Shown here: positions 17,021 to 26,279 of the stretch, piece after piece
How the letters are laid out: each line of letters opens with the position of its first letter
Numbering within the stretch: the stretch's first letter is position 1
Assembly (NCBI RefSeq): GCF_004402215.1
Contig: NZ_SOEZ01000073.1
Coordinates: 1-47,703 of the forward strand
DNA length: 47,703 nt
Reading direction: 5' to 3'
Origin: Cryobacterium tagatosivorans
Lineage (GTDB): Bacteria > Actinomycetota > Actinomycetes > Actinomycetales > Microbacteriaceae
The notes under the pieces: model-generated
Told to the model about the DNA's origin: nothing
Database searches by the model: none
What the model saw: the letters and a program-made list of their open reading frames with translations, nothing else
Translations under genes and position numbers: made by a program

Positions 17021-18235
17021 TTGTCGAAGATCAAGGTTGAAGGCACAGTCGTCGAGCTCGACGGCGACGAGATGACCCGCATCATCTGGCATGCCATCAA
17101 GGAAACGCTGATCCACCCGTACCTCGACATCGACCTCGAGTACTACGACCTGTCGATCCAGAAGCGCGATGAGACCGACGACCAGATCACGGTCGACGCG
17201 GCCCACGCCATCCAGAAGCACGGCGTCGGCGTCAAGTGCGCGACCATCACGCCCGACGAGGCACGCGTCGAGGAATTCGGCCTGAAGAAGATGTGGGCCT
17301 CGCCCAACGGCACCATCCGCAACATCCTCGGCGGCACGATCTTCCGCGAGCCGATCATCATCTCCAACATCCCGCGCCTGGTCCCGGGCTGGAACAAGCC
17401 GATCATCATCGGCCGCCACGCATTCGGCGACCAGTACCGCGCCACGAACTTCCGCTTCGAGGGCGAAGGCACGCTCAGCATGACCTTCACCCCGAAGGAC
17501 GGCAGCGCACCGCAGCAGTTCGAGGTCTTCCAGTCGCCCGGCAGCGGTGTCGCCATGGGCATGTACAACCTCGACAAGTCGATCACCGACTTCGCCCGTG
17601 CCTCGCTCAACTACGGCCTCGAGCGCAACTACCCGGTGTACCTCTCCACGAAGAACACCATCCTCAAGGCCTACGACGGCCGGTTCAAGGACATCTTCCA
17701 GGAGATCTTCGACGCCGAGTTCAAGCCCGCCTACGAGGCTGCCGGCCTCACCTACGAGCACCGCCTCATCGACGACATGGTCGCGTCCGCCATGAAGTGG
17801 GAGGGCGGCTACGTCTGGGCCTGCAAGAACTACGACGGCGACGTGCAGTCGGACACCGTCGCGCAGGGCTTCGGCTCACTCGGACTGATGACCAGCGTGC
17901 TCTCCACCCCCGACGGCAGGGTCGTCGAGGCCGAGGCCGCGCACGGCACGGTGACCCGCCACTACCGCCAGCACCAGCAGGGCAAGCCCACCTCGACCAA
18001 CCCGATCGCATCGATCTACGCCTGGACCCGTGGGCTCACCCACCGGGCCAAGCTGGACGATAATGCGGCCCTGGCCGAGTTCGCGCTCACGGTCGAGGAT
18101 GTCGTCATCAAGACCGTCGAAAGCGGCAAGATGACCAAGGACCTCGCGCTGCTCGTGGGACCGGACCAGTCCTTCCAGACCACCGAGGAGTTCCTCGCGG
18201 CGATCGACGAGAACCTCCAGGCGCGCCTGGCCTAA
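17021..18235 (+). CDS. icd: NADP-dependent isocitrate dehydrogenase
   Basis: Oxidative decarboxylation of isocitrate to 2-oxoglutarate with NADP in the TCA cycle. At 404 residues with the N-terminus [20 protein letters not shown], it is the dimeric eukaryote-like type, not the E. coli type. Visible are the substrate-binding [18 protein letters not shown] segment near residue 94, the metal-binding Asp region in [18 protein letters not shown] near residue 247, and [12 protein letters not shown] near residue 305. The start is TTG, with AGGAG 5 bases upstream; other candidates would disrupt the conserved N-terminus. A strong terminator follows. Confidence 0.96.
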   Translation: MSKIKVEGTVVELDGDEMTRIIWHAIKETLIHPYLDIDLEYYDLSIQKRDETDDQITVDAAHAIQKHGVGVKCATITPDEARVEEFGLKKMWASPNGTIRNILGGTIFREPIIISNIPRLVPGWNKPIIIGRHAFGDQYRATNFRFEGEGTLSMTFTPKDGSAPQQFEVFQSPGSGVAMGMYNLDKSITDFARASLNYGLERNYPVYLSTKNTILKAYDGRFKDIFQEIFDAEFKPAYEAAGLTYEHRLIDDMVASAMKWEGGYVWACKNYDGDVQSDTVAQGFGSLGLMTSVLSTPDGRVVEAEAAHGTVTRHYRQHQQGKPTSTNPIASIYAWTRGLTHRAKLDDNAALAEFALTVEDVVIKTVESGKMTKDLALLVGPDQSFQTTEEFLAAIDENLQARLA

Positions 18236-18270
18236 CGGCCCCGCACGTCCCCGCTGCCGCCCGGCAGGGT

Positions 18271-18302
18271 AACAGCCCCGACCTCACCAGGTCGGGGCTG
18301 TT
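18271..18302 (+). terminator. Rho-independent terminator after icd
   Basis: A perfect 14-bp stem, AACAGCCCCGACCT with AGGTCGGGGCTGTT, and a CACC loop. The right arm ends in TT and is followed by TTC, giving a run of four T. Confidence 0.92.
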
Positions 18303-18373
18303 TTCGCATCCGGGCGGGGGAGCGGGTCAGGACAGCCTGTCCTTGCTGGCGAGCGACACCGGCCGGGGGAAGA

Positions 18374-20275
18374 ATGTTGACCATGCAAACCCTCGTCCAT
18401 GCCGCACGCCGGTATCCCATCGTCGCGGCCACCATCCTGGTCGCTGTGGTGGGCCTGGCCCTCTGGCTGGCCGGCGCCGCCGCCGCCGTGCAGTGGCTCT
18501 TCAGCGGGTTCGGCCTGTTCGTCGCCGGGATCGAGGCCGTCGGCATGGCCAGGCAACTGCGCCGGGGCAGCTTCGGCATCGACTTCCTCGCGATCACGGC
18601 CATCGTCGCCACCGTCCTCGTCGGCGAGTACCTGGCCACGCTGATCATCGTGCTCATGCTCTCCGGCGGGGCCGCCCTCGAGGACTACGCGGTCAACCGG
18701 GCCAAGCGGGAGTTGAACGCGCTGCTGAAGCGCGCACCGCAAGTCGCGCACCGGGTGCGGGACGGGCAGGCGGAGGTCGAGGATGTCCCGGCGGGCGAGG
18801 TGCGGGTCGGCGACCTGATCCTCGTGCGCCCGGCCGAAATCGTCCCGGTGGACGGCGACCTGGTGTCCGACGGGGCCGCGTTCGATGAGTCCTCGCTCAC
18901 CGGGGAGAGCCTCCCGGTCGAGCGCGGCAGCGGGGATCCGGTGCTCAGCGGATCGATCAACGGCCGGGCCGCGGCGACAATCCGGGCCACCTCGACGGCC
19001 GCGAACAGCCAGTACCAGCAGATCATCGCGCTGGTCGAGGAGGCGTCGGCGAGCAAGGCGCCGGTCGTGCGCCTGGCCGACCGTTACGCGGTGCCGTTCA
19101 CGGCCGTGTCCCTGGCGATCGCCGGCCTCGCCTGGTTACTCTCCGGCGATCCGACCCGGTTCGCCGAGGTGCTCGTCGTCGCCACCCCGTGCCCGCTGCT
19201 GATCTCGGCGCCGGTCGCCTTCATGGGCGGCATGAGCCGCGCCGCCCGCAACGGCATCATCGTCAAGGGCGGCGGCGTGCTCGAGACGCTCGCGCGCGCC
19301 CGCACCGTCGTCTTCGACAAGACCGGCACGCTCACCCACGGCCAGCCGACCATCGTCGGCGTGCGCCCGGAGCATCCGTTCACCGAGCGCAATCTGCTCG
19401 CGCTCGCGGCCTCGGCCGAGCAGTATTCCTCCCACGTGCTTGCGGCGTCGGTCATCGTGGCCGCCAGGGACCGGGGCCTGGAACTCACGAGCACCGAGCG
19501 GGCCAGCGAGGTGCCGGCCAACGGCGTGGTCGCCCGCCTGGGCGACCTGGAGGTCATGGTCGGCAAGTTGTCCTTCGTCGCCGATCGGGCCCCGGACGCG
19601 GCGGCGACGCCGCTGGACGGCGGCGAACTGGCGATCTACGTGGCCGTCGACGGACGCTTCGCCGGGAGCATCGTGGCCGCCGACCGGCTGCGGGACAACG
19701 CGAAGGCCACCATCTCGGCGTTCGCCGCCCGCGGGGTGCGCGACACCGTCATGCTCACCGGCGATGCCCGGCCGACGGCCGAGCACATCGCGGAGCTGGT
19801 CGGCATCACCCGCGTGCAGGCCGATTGCCTGCCCAGGGACAAGGTCGACGCCGTCCGGGCGATCGCCGGCCGCCCGGTCATCATGGTCGGCGACGGCGTC
19901 AACGACGCGCCGGTGCTCGCCGCCGCGGACGTCGGCATCGCGATGGGGGCGAAGGGCGCGACGGCCGCCAGCGAGTCGGCCGACGTCGTCATCCTGCTCG
20001 ACGACCTCTCGCGCACCGCACGCGCAGTGGCCATCGGCCAGGACACGATCCGGATCGCGCTGCAGAGCATCTGGCTCGGGATCGCCCTGAGCCTGGGCCT
20101 CATGCTGCTGGCCGCATTCGGCTTCATTCCGGCCACGGCCGGCGCGCTCTCCCAGGAGCTCGTCGACCTGGCCACGATCCTCAACGCCCTGCGCGCGATC
20201 GGCGGCCGGCGGGATGCTGCGGTGTCCGCCGCGTCGACGCCTGTGCGTCTTGCGCCCTCCGCAGCCCGGACCTGA
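18374..20275 (+). CDS. P1B-type heavy-metal ATPase without an HMA domain
   Basis: 633-residue metal-exporting ATPase. In order: N-terminal membrane helices, actuator motif LTGESLPVE near residue 175, metal-site TPCPLLISAP near residue 270, phosphorylation motif DKTGTLT near residue 314, MVGDGVNDAPVLAAADVGIA near 505, and SQELVDLATILNALRA near 595. The TPCP plus QExxD combination is one I associate with the P1B-5-like class (nickel/iron suggested), but the metal is uncertain. The usual SEHPLA of P1B enzymes reads SSHVLA, and no N-terminal metal-binding domain is present. The start may be ATG 18374 or ATG 18383; GGGGGA lies just upstream. Confidence 0.88.
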   Translation: MLTMQTLVHAARRYPIVAATILVAVVGLALWLAGAAAAVQWLFSGFGLFVAGIEAVGMARQLRRGSFGIDFLAITAIVATVLVGEYLATLIIVLMLSGGAALEDYAVNRAKRELNALLKRAPQVAHRVRDGQAEVEDVPAGEVRVGDLILVRPAEIVPVDGDLVSDGAAFDESSLTGESLPVERGSGDPVLSGSINGRAAATIRATSTAANSQYQQIIALVEEASASKAPVVRLADRYAVPFTAVSLAIAGLAWLLSGDPTRFAEVLVVATPCPLLISAPVAFMGGMSRAARNGIIVKGGGVLETLARARTVVFDKTGTLTHGQPTIVGVRPEHPFTERNLLALAASAEQYSSHVLAASVIVAARDRGLELTSTERASEVPANGVVARLGDLEVMVGKLSFVADRAPDAAATPLDGGELAIYVAVDGRFAGSIVAADRLRDNAKATISAFAARGVRDTVMLTGDARPTAEHIAELVGITRVQADCLPRDKVDAVRAIAGRPVIMVGDGVNDAPVLAAADVGIAMGAKGATAASESADVVILLDDLSRTARAVAIGQDTIRIALQSIWLGIALSLGLMLLAAFGFIPATAGALSQELVDLATILNALRAIGGRRDAAVSAASTPVRLAPSAART

Positions 20276-20283
20276 GCGTCGTG

Positions 20284-20298
20284 CCCCCAGTACGGGGG
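20284..20298. promoter_or_regulatory. Short inverted repeat after the metal ATPase gene
   Basis: CCCCCAGTACGGGGG sits 8 bases after the stop codon. It could be a weak terminator (5-bp stem, no T tract) or an operator for the downstream subtilase gene, whose start is 106 bases away. Nothing else is evident in the 129-base gap except a TAGTTT -10 candidate near 20330. Confidence 0.3.
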
Positions 20299-20404
20299 TC
20301 ATTCTCCACACAATGCACCGATCATCCGCTAGTTTCGGTCTCGTGCGCGTCCCTCGGGCGGGGGCCAGCATGCCATTCAACGACGAACGGATTGGACACC
20401 GCAC

Positions 20405-23400
20405 GTGATCTTACGAACCCGGCGACGCAGCTCCTCTGGACACGAACCACGAACGGGCCGGGCGCTGCTGCGCAGCGCGACCGCCGTGACCCTGACCGTC
20501 GGGATGGTGGCCGCTGCGGCCCTCCTCGGCGGCACCGCGGCTACGGCCGCAGCCCCGCCCGCTACCAGCGCGGCGACGACCAAGCCGGCCGCGAGCTTTG
20601 AGAGCGGCCGCTACGTGGTGACCCTGGCCGCCAGCGCCGTCGCCACCTACGCCGGCGGGGTGAACGGATTCGCGCCGACCAAACCGGCCAAGGGAAAGCA
20701 GCTCGACGCCCGGTCGAAGAATGCCACGGCCTACGCCGGCTACCTCAAGGCCCAGCAGAAGAAGATCGCGGCCTCCGCGGGAGTGAGCATCAGCGACTCC
20801 TTCACCACCGCGATCAACGGCTTCGCCGCCAACCTGACAGCGGCCCAGGCCGCCAGGCTCTACGCGAACCGCGCGGTGCTCTCGCTCGAGAAGGACTCGA
20901 TCCGCCACATCACGGCGACGCCCTCGACCGAGTTCCTCGGCCTCGGCAACTCCGCGGGCCTCGGCGGCCTCTGGGAGTCCACGGGCGGTGTCGCCACCGC
21001 CGGTGCCGGTGTCGTCGTCGGCATCGTCGACACCGGCATCGCGCCGGAGAACGCCTCGTTCGCCGGCGCCCCGCTCGGAACCACGGCCGGCGCAGCACCG
21101 TACCGCGCGGCCGACGGCAGCATCAGCTTCAAAAAGGCCGACGGCGGAACCTTCACCGGCGCCTGCGTCACCGGCGAGCAGTTCGCCGCCTCCGACTGCA
21201 GCACGAAGATCGTCGGGGCCCGGTACTACGTCAACGGCTTCGGCGCCTCGCAGATCGGCAATGCGAGCGTCGGCGAGTACGTCTCCCCGCGCGACGGCGA
21301 CGGACACGGTTCGCACACGGGCAGCACGGCCGTGGGCAACCACGCCGTCGCGGCATCCGTGGGCGGAATCAACTTCGGCACCATCTCCGGTGTCGCCCCC
21401 GCGGCGAAGATCGCCGCGTACAAGGTCTGCTGGTCGGGTCCGGACCCGGTCAGCCAGGACGACGACGGATGCGCGACCAGCGACCTCGTCGCCGCGATCG
21501 ACCAGGCCACTGCCGACGGCGTCGACGTGATCAACTTCTCCATCGGCGGCGGCGCGGCGCAGACCACGGTCTCCGCCACCGACGTCGCCTTCCTCGGGGC
21601 GGCATCCGCCGGCATCTTCGTGGCAGCCTCGGCCGGCAACTCCGGTTCGGCGGCCTCGACGCTGGACAACGCCTCTCCGTGGATCACCACCGTCGCGGCC
21701 AGCACCATCCCGAGCTACGAAGCCACCGCCACCTTCGGCAGCGGCGCGAAGTACGCCGGCGGCTCGATCACTGTCCCGACGGCCGGTCTGACCGGTTCCC
21801 TGGTGCGCGGCGACCTGGTGGCCGCCCGCCGGGGTGTCGACCCGCTGCTCTGCGGCCCGAACTCGCTCGACCCGACCAAGGTGGCCGGCAAGATCGTCTT
21901 CTGTGCACGCGGCGTGTACGCCCGCGTCGACAAGTCGGCCGAGGTCCTGCGCGCCGGCGGCATCGGCATGGTGCTGGTGAACCCGTCGTCGAGTTCGCTC
22001 GACCTGGACCAGCACTCGGTTCCGACCGTGCACCTGAACGGCGACGCCTACGCCACGGCCTTTGCCTACGCCGCCACCGCCGGTGCGACGGTCACGCTCA
22101 CGCCCGGCAACGTGCTGGGCACGACGCCGCCCACGCCGCAGGTCGCCGGGTTCTCCTCGCGCGGACCCGTGCTGGCCGACGGCAGCGACATCATCAAGCC
22201 GGACATCTCGGCCCCCGGTGTCGCCATCCTGGCCGACGGCGCCAACGCAGCGGGCCAGGCCGGCACGTACCAGTTCCTCTCCGGAACGTCGATGTCTTCA
22301 CCGCACATGGCCGGCCTCGCCGCGCTGTACTTCGGTGAGAAGCCCACGGCCACCCCGGCCGAGGTGAAGTCGGCGTTCATGACCACCGCCTACAACACGA
22401 AGAACGCGACCGGCGGGGCGGTGACCGACCCGTTCACCCAGGGCGCGGGCCACGTCGACCCGACGAAGTTCTTCAACCCGGGCTTCGTCTACCTCAACGG
22501 CGCGGGCGACTGGTGGTCCTTCATCAAGGGCGCCGGCTACACCTGGGATGGCTCGGACGACGTCACCGCGGTCGACCCGTCGAACCTCAACCTGGCGTCC
22601 ATCGGCATCGGATCCCTGACCAAGGCCGAGACGGTCACCCGCACGGTGACGTCCACGCAGGCGGGCACCTTCACCCCCACGGTGATCGGGCTCGACGGCA
22701 TCACCGCGGTGACCTCGCCGGCTGAGCTCGTCTTCGATGCGGCCGGCCAGGTCAAGTCGTACACGGTGACGTTCACCCGCACGACGGCGCCCCTCGACAA
22801 GTTCGCGACCGGTTCGCTGAACTGGACGAGCGGCACAACCGTGGTGCACAGCCCCCTGGCGGTCAAGCCCGTCACGCTCGAGGCGCCCGGCAACGCCGCC
22901 GGAACCGGCGTGTCCGGCTCCGTGAGCATCGCCGTGACGCCGGGTTCGACCGGCCCGATCGCCCTGACGACCGACGGCCTCGCGGCCGGCGTGCAGCTCA
23001 AGGAGAAGAAGGGCGGCCCGGGCAAGGCCTACAGCGGTAACGGAGTCGCCGGCACGGAGATCACCTTCAACGTGCAGGTTCCGGCGGGGACGGCGCTGCA
23101 GCGCTTCGACCTCGACTCCCTCACCGATGCCGCCGACCTGGACCTCATCGTCTACCGGTTGGACGGCAAGGGCGGCACCGCGGTCGCGGGCTGGCAGTCG
23201 GCCACCGCGGCGACGGACGAGCACGTCGACCTGATGAACCCGACCGCCGGGTACTACCAGGTCATCGTGTCGGTCTTCAGCGGCACCGACAAGTACGACC
23301 TGACCACCTACACGGTCATGCCGGACGGCGGCGTCGGAACCTTCACGGTGCCGGCCTCCATCGACGGTGTCCAGGGCGTCCAGACGTCATACACGGCGTC

Positions 23401-23491
23401 CTGGTCCGGGCTGGCAGCCGGAACGGACTACCTGGGCCTGGTGCGCTACGGCACCTCCGGCTTCTCGACGATCGTGTCGGTGAAGAACTAG
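20405..23491 (+). CDS. Secreted subtilisin-like serine protease with PA domain (S8)
   Basis: 1028-residue secreted endopeptidase. An arginine-rich start and hydrophobic core (about residues 22-45) ending ATAAAPP form a Sec signal peptide. An I9-type propeptide follows (about 60-165). The S8 catalytic triad is Asp near 209 in GIVDTGIAPE, His near 301 in DGDGHGSHTG, and Ser near 629 in SGTSMSSPHMAG. A PA-domain insertion lies at about 440-570, between His and Ser, and a C-terminal Fn3-like/beta-sandwich region from about 730 onward. The layout resembles plant-type subtilases. GTG 20405 has only a weak ribosome site. It is monocistronic and ends at a strong terminator. Confidence 0.93.
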   Translation: MILRTRRRSSSGHEPRTGRALLRSATAVTLTVGMVAAAALLGGTAATAAAPPATSAATTKPAASFESGRYVVTLAASAVATYAGGVNGFAPTKPAKGKQLDARSKNATAYAGYLKAQQKKIAASAGVSISDSFTTAINGFAANLTAAQAARLYANRAVLSLEKDSIRHITATPSTEFLGLGNSAGLGGLWESTGGVATAGAGVVVGIVDTGIAPENASFAGAPLGTTAGAAPYRAADGSISFKKADGGTFTGACVTGEQFAASDCSTKIVGARYYVNGFGASQIGNASVGEYVSPRDGDGHGSHTGSTAVGNHAVAASVGGINFGTISGVAPAAKIAAYKVCWSGPDPVSQDDDGCATSDLVAAIDQATADGVDVINFSIGGGAAQTTVSATDVAFLGAASAGIFVAASAGNSGSAASTLDNASPWITTVAASTIPSYEATATFGSGAKYAGGSITVPTAGLTGSLVRGDLVAARRGVDPLLCGPNSLDPTKVAGKIVFCARGVYARVDKSAEVLRAGGIGMVLVNPSSSSLDLDQHSVPTVHLNGDAYATAFAYAATAGATVTLTPGNVLGTTPPTPQVAGFSSRGPVLADGSDIIKPDISAPGVAILADGANAAGQAGTYQFLSGTSMSSPHMAGLAALYFGEKPTATPAEVKSAFMTTAYNTKNATGGAVTDPFTQGAGHVDPTKFFNPGFVYLNGAGDWWSFIKGAGYTWDGSDDVTAVDPSNLNLASIGIGSLTKAETVTRTVTSTQAGTFTPTVIGLDGITAVTSPAELVFDAAGQVKSYTVTFTRTTAPLDKFATGSLNWTSGTTVVHSPLAVKPVTLEAPGNAAGTGVSGSVSIAVTPGSTGPIALTTDGLAAGVQLKEKKGGPGKAYSGNGVAGTEITFNVQVPAGTALQRFDLDSLTDAADLDLIVYRLDGKGGTAVAGWQSATAATDEHVDLMNPTAGYYQVIVSVFSGTDKYDLTTYTVMPDGGVGTFTVPASIDGVQGVQTSYTASWSGLAAGTDYLGLVRYGTSGFSTIVSVKN

Positions 23492-23517
23492 GGGGAACGG
23501 GCGGCTCGGCCGCCAGA

Positions 23518-23551
23518 CGAGGGCGACGGATGACACCATCCGTCGCCCTCG
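23518..23551 (+). terminator. Terminator after the subtilase
   Basis: A perfect 15-bp stem, CGAGGGCGACGGATG with CATCCGTCGCCCTCG, and an ACAC loop, followed by TTGCGTTG. It lies 26 bases after the stop codon. Confidence 0.9.
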
Positions 23552-23556
23552 TTGCG

Positions 23557-23584
23557 TTGCGGCACCCGGCTGAACGCCTAATCT
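23557..23584 (+). promoter_or_regulatory. Promoter of a predicted leaderless MFS transcript
   Basis: TTGCGG (23557-23562), a 16-base spacer and TAATCT (23579-23584), then GAGGGG and ATG 23591. This is the clearest -35/-10 pair among the leaderless candidates. Confidence 0.65.
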
Positions 23585-23590
23585 GAGGGG

Positions 23591-24805
23591 ATGCGACGCG
23601 TCCACTTTCTGCCCGGCCCCCGGCGCCAGGCGGGGAGGCCGCGCTTCTCCCGCGACGTCTACGTGCTCGGCGTCATCGCGTTCTTCGTGATGGTGGGTTT
23701 CGGCGTGGTCGTGCCTGTGCTGCCCGTCTACGTGCGCAGCTTCGGGGTCGGCTACGTCGAGGTCGGGGCCGTCGTCTCCGCGTTCGCGCTGATGCGCCTC
23801 GTCGCCAGCCCGTTCTGCGGCCGCTTCATCGACTGGTGGGGCGAGCGCACGACCCTGGCCGTCGGGATCGGAATCGTCGCGGTCTCCAGCGGACTGGTCG
23901 GCATCGCCCAGGACTACCCGCAGCTGCTTCTCCTGCGCGGTGCGGGCGGCATCGGCTCGGCCATGTTCACCGTGTCGGCGATGACGCTGCTGCTCGGCTC
24001 GACGTCGCCGGGCATCCGGGCAAGGGCGATCGGTTTCTACCAGGGCGGGTTCCTGATCGGCGGCATGGCCGGTCCCGCGCTCGGCGGGCTGCTGGCCACG
24101 ATCTCGCTCACCGCCCCGTTCTTCTTCTACGCCGGCACCCTCGCCGTCGCCGGCCTGGTCGGCCTCTTCCTGCTGCGCCCGGCCACGCGCGGCGTCGCCG
24201 CCGGCCCCGGCGGCCAGGCCGAGCGCATCCCGTTCCGCACGGTGCTCCGCGACCGCCGGTTCCGCGCCGCCTGCCTGGCCAACTTCTCGCAGGGCTGGAC
24301 GTCGTTCGGCGTGCGCAACTCCCTCATTCCCGTGCTCGTCGTCGAGGTGCTGCGGGGCCCCAGCTCCTGGACGGGCCTCGCCTTCGCCGCCGCGGCCGTC
24401 GCCCAGACGCTCGCGCTCGCCCCGGCCGGCCGGTTCGTCGACCTGGTCGGCCGCCGCCCGGCGATGATCGGGGCCTTCGCCCTGGCGGCCGTGACGATCC
24501 TGGCCGTGCCCTTCGCCGGCAATATCTGGCTGCTCACGGGCCTGCTCTGCCTGTACGGCGTGGCGGCGGCGTTCATGGGCACCGCGCCGGCCGCGGCCGT
24601 CGGGGACGCGGCGGGGGCATCCGGGGGACGGCCGGTGGCGGTGTTCTCGATGTTCGCCGACGTCGGCGCCATCGTCGGGCCGCTCGTGGCCGGCCTGCTC
24701 GCCGACACCGTCTCCTACCCGGCCGCGTTCGCGGTGGGCGCCCTGCTGTTCCTGGCGACGTCCGCCTACGCGCTGCGGATGCCGCGGGAGGCGCGCGTCA
24801 GCTGA
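23591..24805 (+). CDS. MFS transporter (DHA1-like)
   Basis: 404-residue major facilitator protein with twelve hydrophobic helices. The motif-A-like loop CGRFIDWWGERTTL follows the second helix near residue 77, and GRFVDLVGRRPAM is its counterpart in the C-terminal half. The N-terminus is arginine-rich. It is probably a drug or metabolite efflux pump, substrate unknown. The gene is predicted to be leaderless and overlaps the convergent DUF2568 gene by 8 bases. Confidence 0.85.
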   Translation: MRRVHFLPGPRRQAGRPRFSRDVYVLGVIAFFVMVGFGVVVPVLPVYVRSFGVGYVEVGAVVSAFALMRLVASPFCGRFIDWWGERTTLAVGIGIVAVSSGLVGIAQDYPQLLLLRGAGGIGSAMFTVSAMTLLLGSTSPGIRARAIGFYQGGFLIGGMAGPALGGLLATISLTAPFFFYAGTLAVAGLVGLFLLRPATRGVAAGPGGQAERIPFRTVLRDRRFRAACLANFSQGWTSFGVRNSLIPVLVVEVLRGPSSWTGLAFAAAAVAQTLALAPAGRFVDLVGRRPAMIGAFALAAVTILAVPFAGNIWLLTGLLCLYGVAAAFMGTAPAAAVGDAAGASGGRPVAVFSMFADVGAIVGPLVAGLLADTVSYPAAFAVGALLFLATSAYALRMPREARVS

Positions 24806-25151
24806 GCTCCTTGCGGCCGGAAATGATGCCGCTGACCGTGGCGACGACCGCGAAGACCGCGGCGACGACGGGCTGGCCGAGGTCCCACCAGGCGAGCGCC
24901 GCCGCGCCGAAGACGCAGATCTCGACCACGGCCTTGCCGAACGGGTCGAGCCGGATGACGGCCTTGGGGGAGCGGAACAGGCCCCAGAGAAGGATCGCGA
25001 AGGCCGGGGCGAGGATGCCGACGAGCACGCCGGGCCAGGGCAGCGGCCACCCGGCGAATCCCCAGAAGCCGAGGCTGAAGAAGGCGAACAGTTCCAGCAG
25101 GAAGCGCAGGATGTCGTTGGGGCCGATCTTCGTCTCGCTGGTGTCCGTCAC
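24798..25151 (-). CDS. DUF2568 (YrdB-like) small membrane protein
   Basis: 117-residue protein with four hydrophobic segments; the N-terminal ILRFLLELFAFFSLGFWGF stretch is typical of the DUF2568/YrdB family. The function is unknown. GTG 25151 has no ribosome site but lies 6 bases after a TAGGAT box. Its 3' end overlaps the MFS gene by 8 bases, and its 5' side faces hairpin repeat copy 4 and the purU 3' end. Confidence 0.75.
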   Translation of the reverse strand: MTDTSETKIGPNDILRFLLELFAFFSLGFWGFAGWPLPWPGVLVGILAPAFAILLWGLFRSPKAVIRLDPFGKAVVEICVFGAAALAWWDLGQPVVAAVFAVVATVSGIISGRKELS

Positions 25152-25157
25152 CCGCCA

Positions 25158-25163
25158 ATCCTA
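25158..25163 (-). promoter_or_regulatory. -10 box of a predicted leaderless DUF2568 transcript
   Basis: On the minus strand TAGGAT is followed by TGGCGG and then GTG at 25151. The hairpin repeat lies just upstream, so any -35 box would fall within it. Confidence 0.5.
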
Positions 25164-25176
25164 CCGACGCCCAGCC

Positions 25177-25241
25177 CCCGCGAAACCGCAGTTGTGCGCG
25201 CTAAAACGCCCTTATAGCGCGCACAACTGCGGTTTCGCGGG
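25177..25241. repeat. Palindromic hairpin repeat, copy 4 (3' of purU)
   Basis: The arms, beginning CCCGCGAAACCGCAGTTGTG, pair perfectly over about 25 bp around a 14-base AT-richer centre (TAAAACGCCCTTAT). The copy ends one base before the purU stop codon, again at a gene 3' end. Confidence 0.85.
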
Positions 25242-25242
25242 A

Positions 25243-26115
25243 CTATCTGAAGATGATGGTGCGGACGCCGTCGACGAGCACCCGGTTCTCCGCGTACCAC
25301 TTGACCGCCTGGGTGAGCGTGCGGCTCTCCTCGTCCTGGCCGATCGCGACGAGCTCGCCCGGGGTGCGGGAATGGTCCACCCGGACGACGTTCTGCTCGA
25401 TGATCGGCCCCTCGTCGAGGTCGCCGGTCACGAAGTGAGCGGTCGCGCCGATCAGCTTCACCCCGCGGGCGTGCGCCTGCTTGTAGGGGTTCGCGCCCTT
25501 GAACCCGGGCAGGAAGGAGTGGTGGATGTTGATGGCCCGGCCGGCGAGGCGTTCGCACAGCCCGGGCGAGAGGATCTGCATGTACCGGGCGAGCACCACC
25601 AGCTCGATGTCGTTCTCCTCGACCGCGTCGACGACGCGAGCCTCGAACGCGGCCTTGCTGGCGGCATCCGTGATCGGCAGCGACTCGAAGGGCACACCGT
25701 AGAAGCCGACCAGGTCGCGGAGGGAACCGTGGTTGCTGAGCACCAGCGGGATCTCGACCGGCAGCTGCCCGGCGCGCTGGCGGAAGAGCAGGTCGTTCAC
25801 GCAGTGCCCGGCCGTCGAGGCGAGCACGAGCGTGCGCAGCGGGCGGCCGACGACGTCGATGACGGGCGTCATCCGGTAGCGCTCGATCACGGGCGCCAAC
25901 TCGGTCTCGAGCTCCGCGCGGTCGGCGGGGGACTCCACCTGGAGGCGCATGAAGAACCGGCCCGTGTCGGCGCTGGAGAACTGCTGGCTCTCGGTGATGT
26001 TCCCGCGGGCCCGGACGATCGCCCCGCTCACCGCGTGCACGATCCCGGGCTGGTCGGCGCAGACGAGCGTGATCACCCAGTGGTGGTGGGCAACCGGCGG
26101 CGGGTTACTGGTCAT
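25243..26115 (-). CDS. purU: Formyltetrahydrofolate deformylase
   Basis: Hydrolyses 10-formyl-THF to THF and formate, balancing the one-carbon pool. The 290-residue protein has an N-terminal ACT domain (ITLVCADQPGIVHAVSGAI, near residue 15) and a C-terminal formyl-transferase-fold domain with INIHHSFLPGFKGANPY near residue 195 and the catalytic Asp in VTGDLDEGPII. The ACT domain and length separate it from PurN. The ATG has no ribosome site and lies 6 bases after a TAATCT box. Together with purN, purH, glyA and folD it makes this window rich in folate one-carbon genes. Confidence 0.95.
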   Translation of the reverse strand: MTSNPPPVAHHHWVITLVCADQPGIVHAVSGAIVRARGNITESQQFSSADTGRFFMRLQVESPADRAELETELAPVIERYRMTPVIDVVGRPLRTLVLASTAGHCVNDLLFRQRAGQLPVEIPLVLSNHGSLRDLVGFYGVPFESLPITDAASKAAFEARVVDAVEENDIELVVLARYMQILSPGLCERLAGRAINIHHSFLPGFKGANPYKQAHARGVKLIGATAHFVTGDLDEGPIIEQNVVRVDHSRTPGELVAIGQDEESRTLTQAVKWYAENRVLVDGVRTIIFR

Positions 26116-26121
26116 GCCCCC

Positions 26122-26127
26122 AGATTA
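26122..26127 (-). promoter_or_regulatory. -10 box of a predicted leaderless purU transcript
   Basis: On the minus strand TAATCT is followed by GGGGGC and then ATG at 26115. Confidence 0.55.
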
Positions 26128-26158
26128 GCGGCCCCTCGGCGCCGGCGCCCCCGTCGGT

Positions 26159-26187
26159 TAGACTGCTTCCGGCCGGCGGAATCCGCC
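26159..26187 (+). promoter_or_regulatory. Promoter and palindrome upstream of the MFS efflux gene
   Basis: TAGACT (26159-26164) is a -10 candidate giving a leader of about 109 bases. GGCGGA-A-TCCGCC (26175-26187) is an inverted repeat with a one-base centre just after the expected start, a plausible repressor site. Further down, GATCCTTGCC (26219-26228) can pair with GGCAGGATC (26248-26256) around the one-base bulge, suggesting a structured leader. I match it to no known riboswitch. Confidence 0.35.
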
Positions 26188-26279
26188 CGGCCCCGGGCGC
26201 GCACGTCGGCGCGCAGTCGATCCTTGCCCCGCCCACCGGTGTGAACGGCAGGATCCGCCGTCCGTGAGCCATAGCCCCC

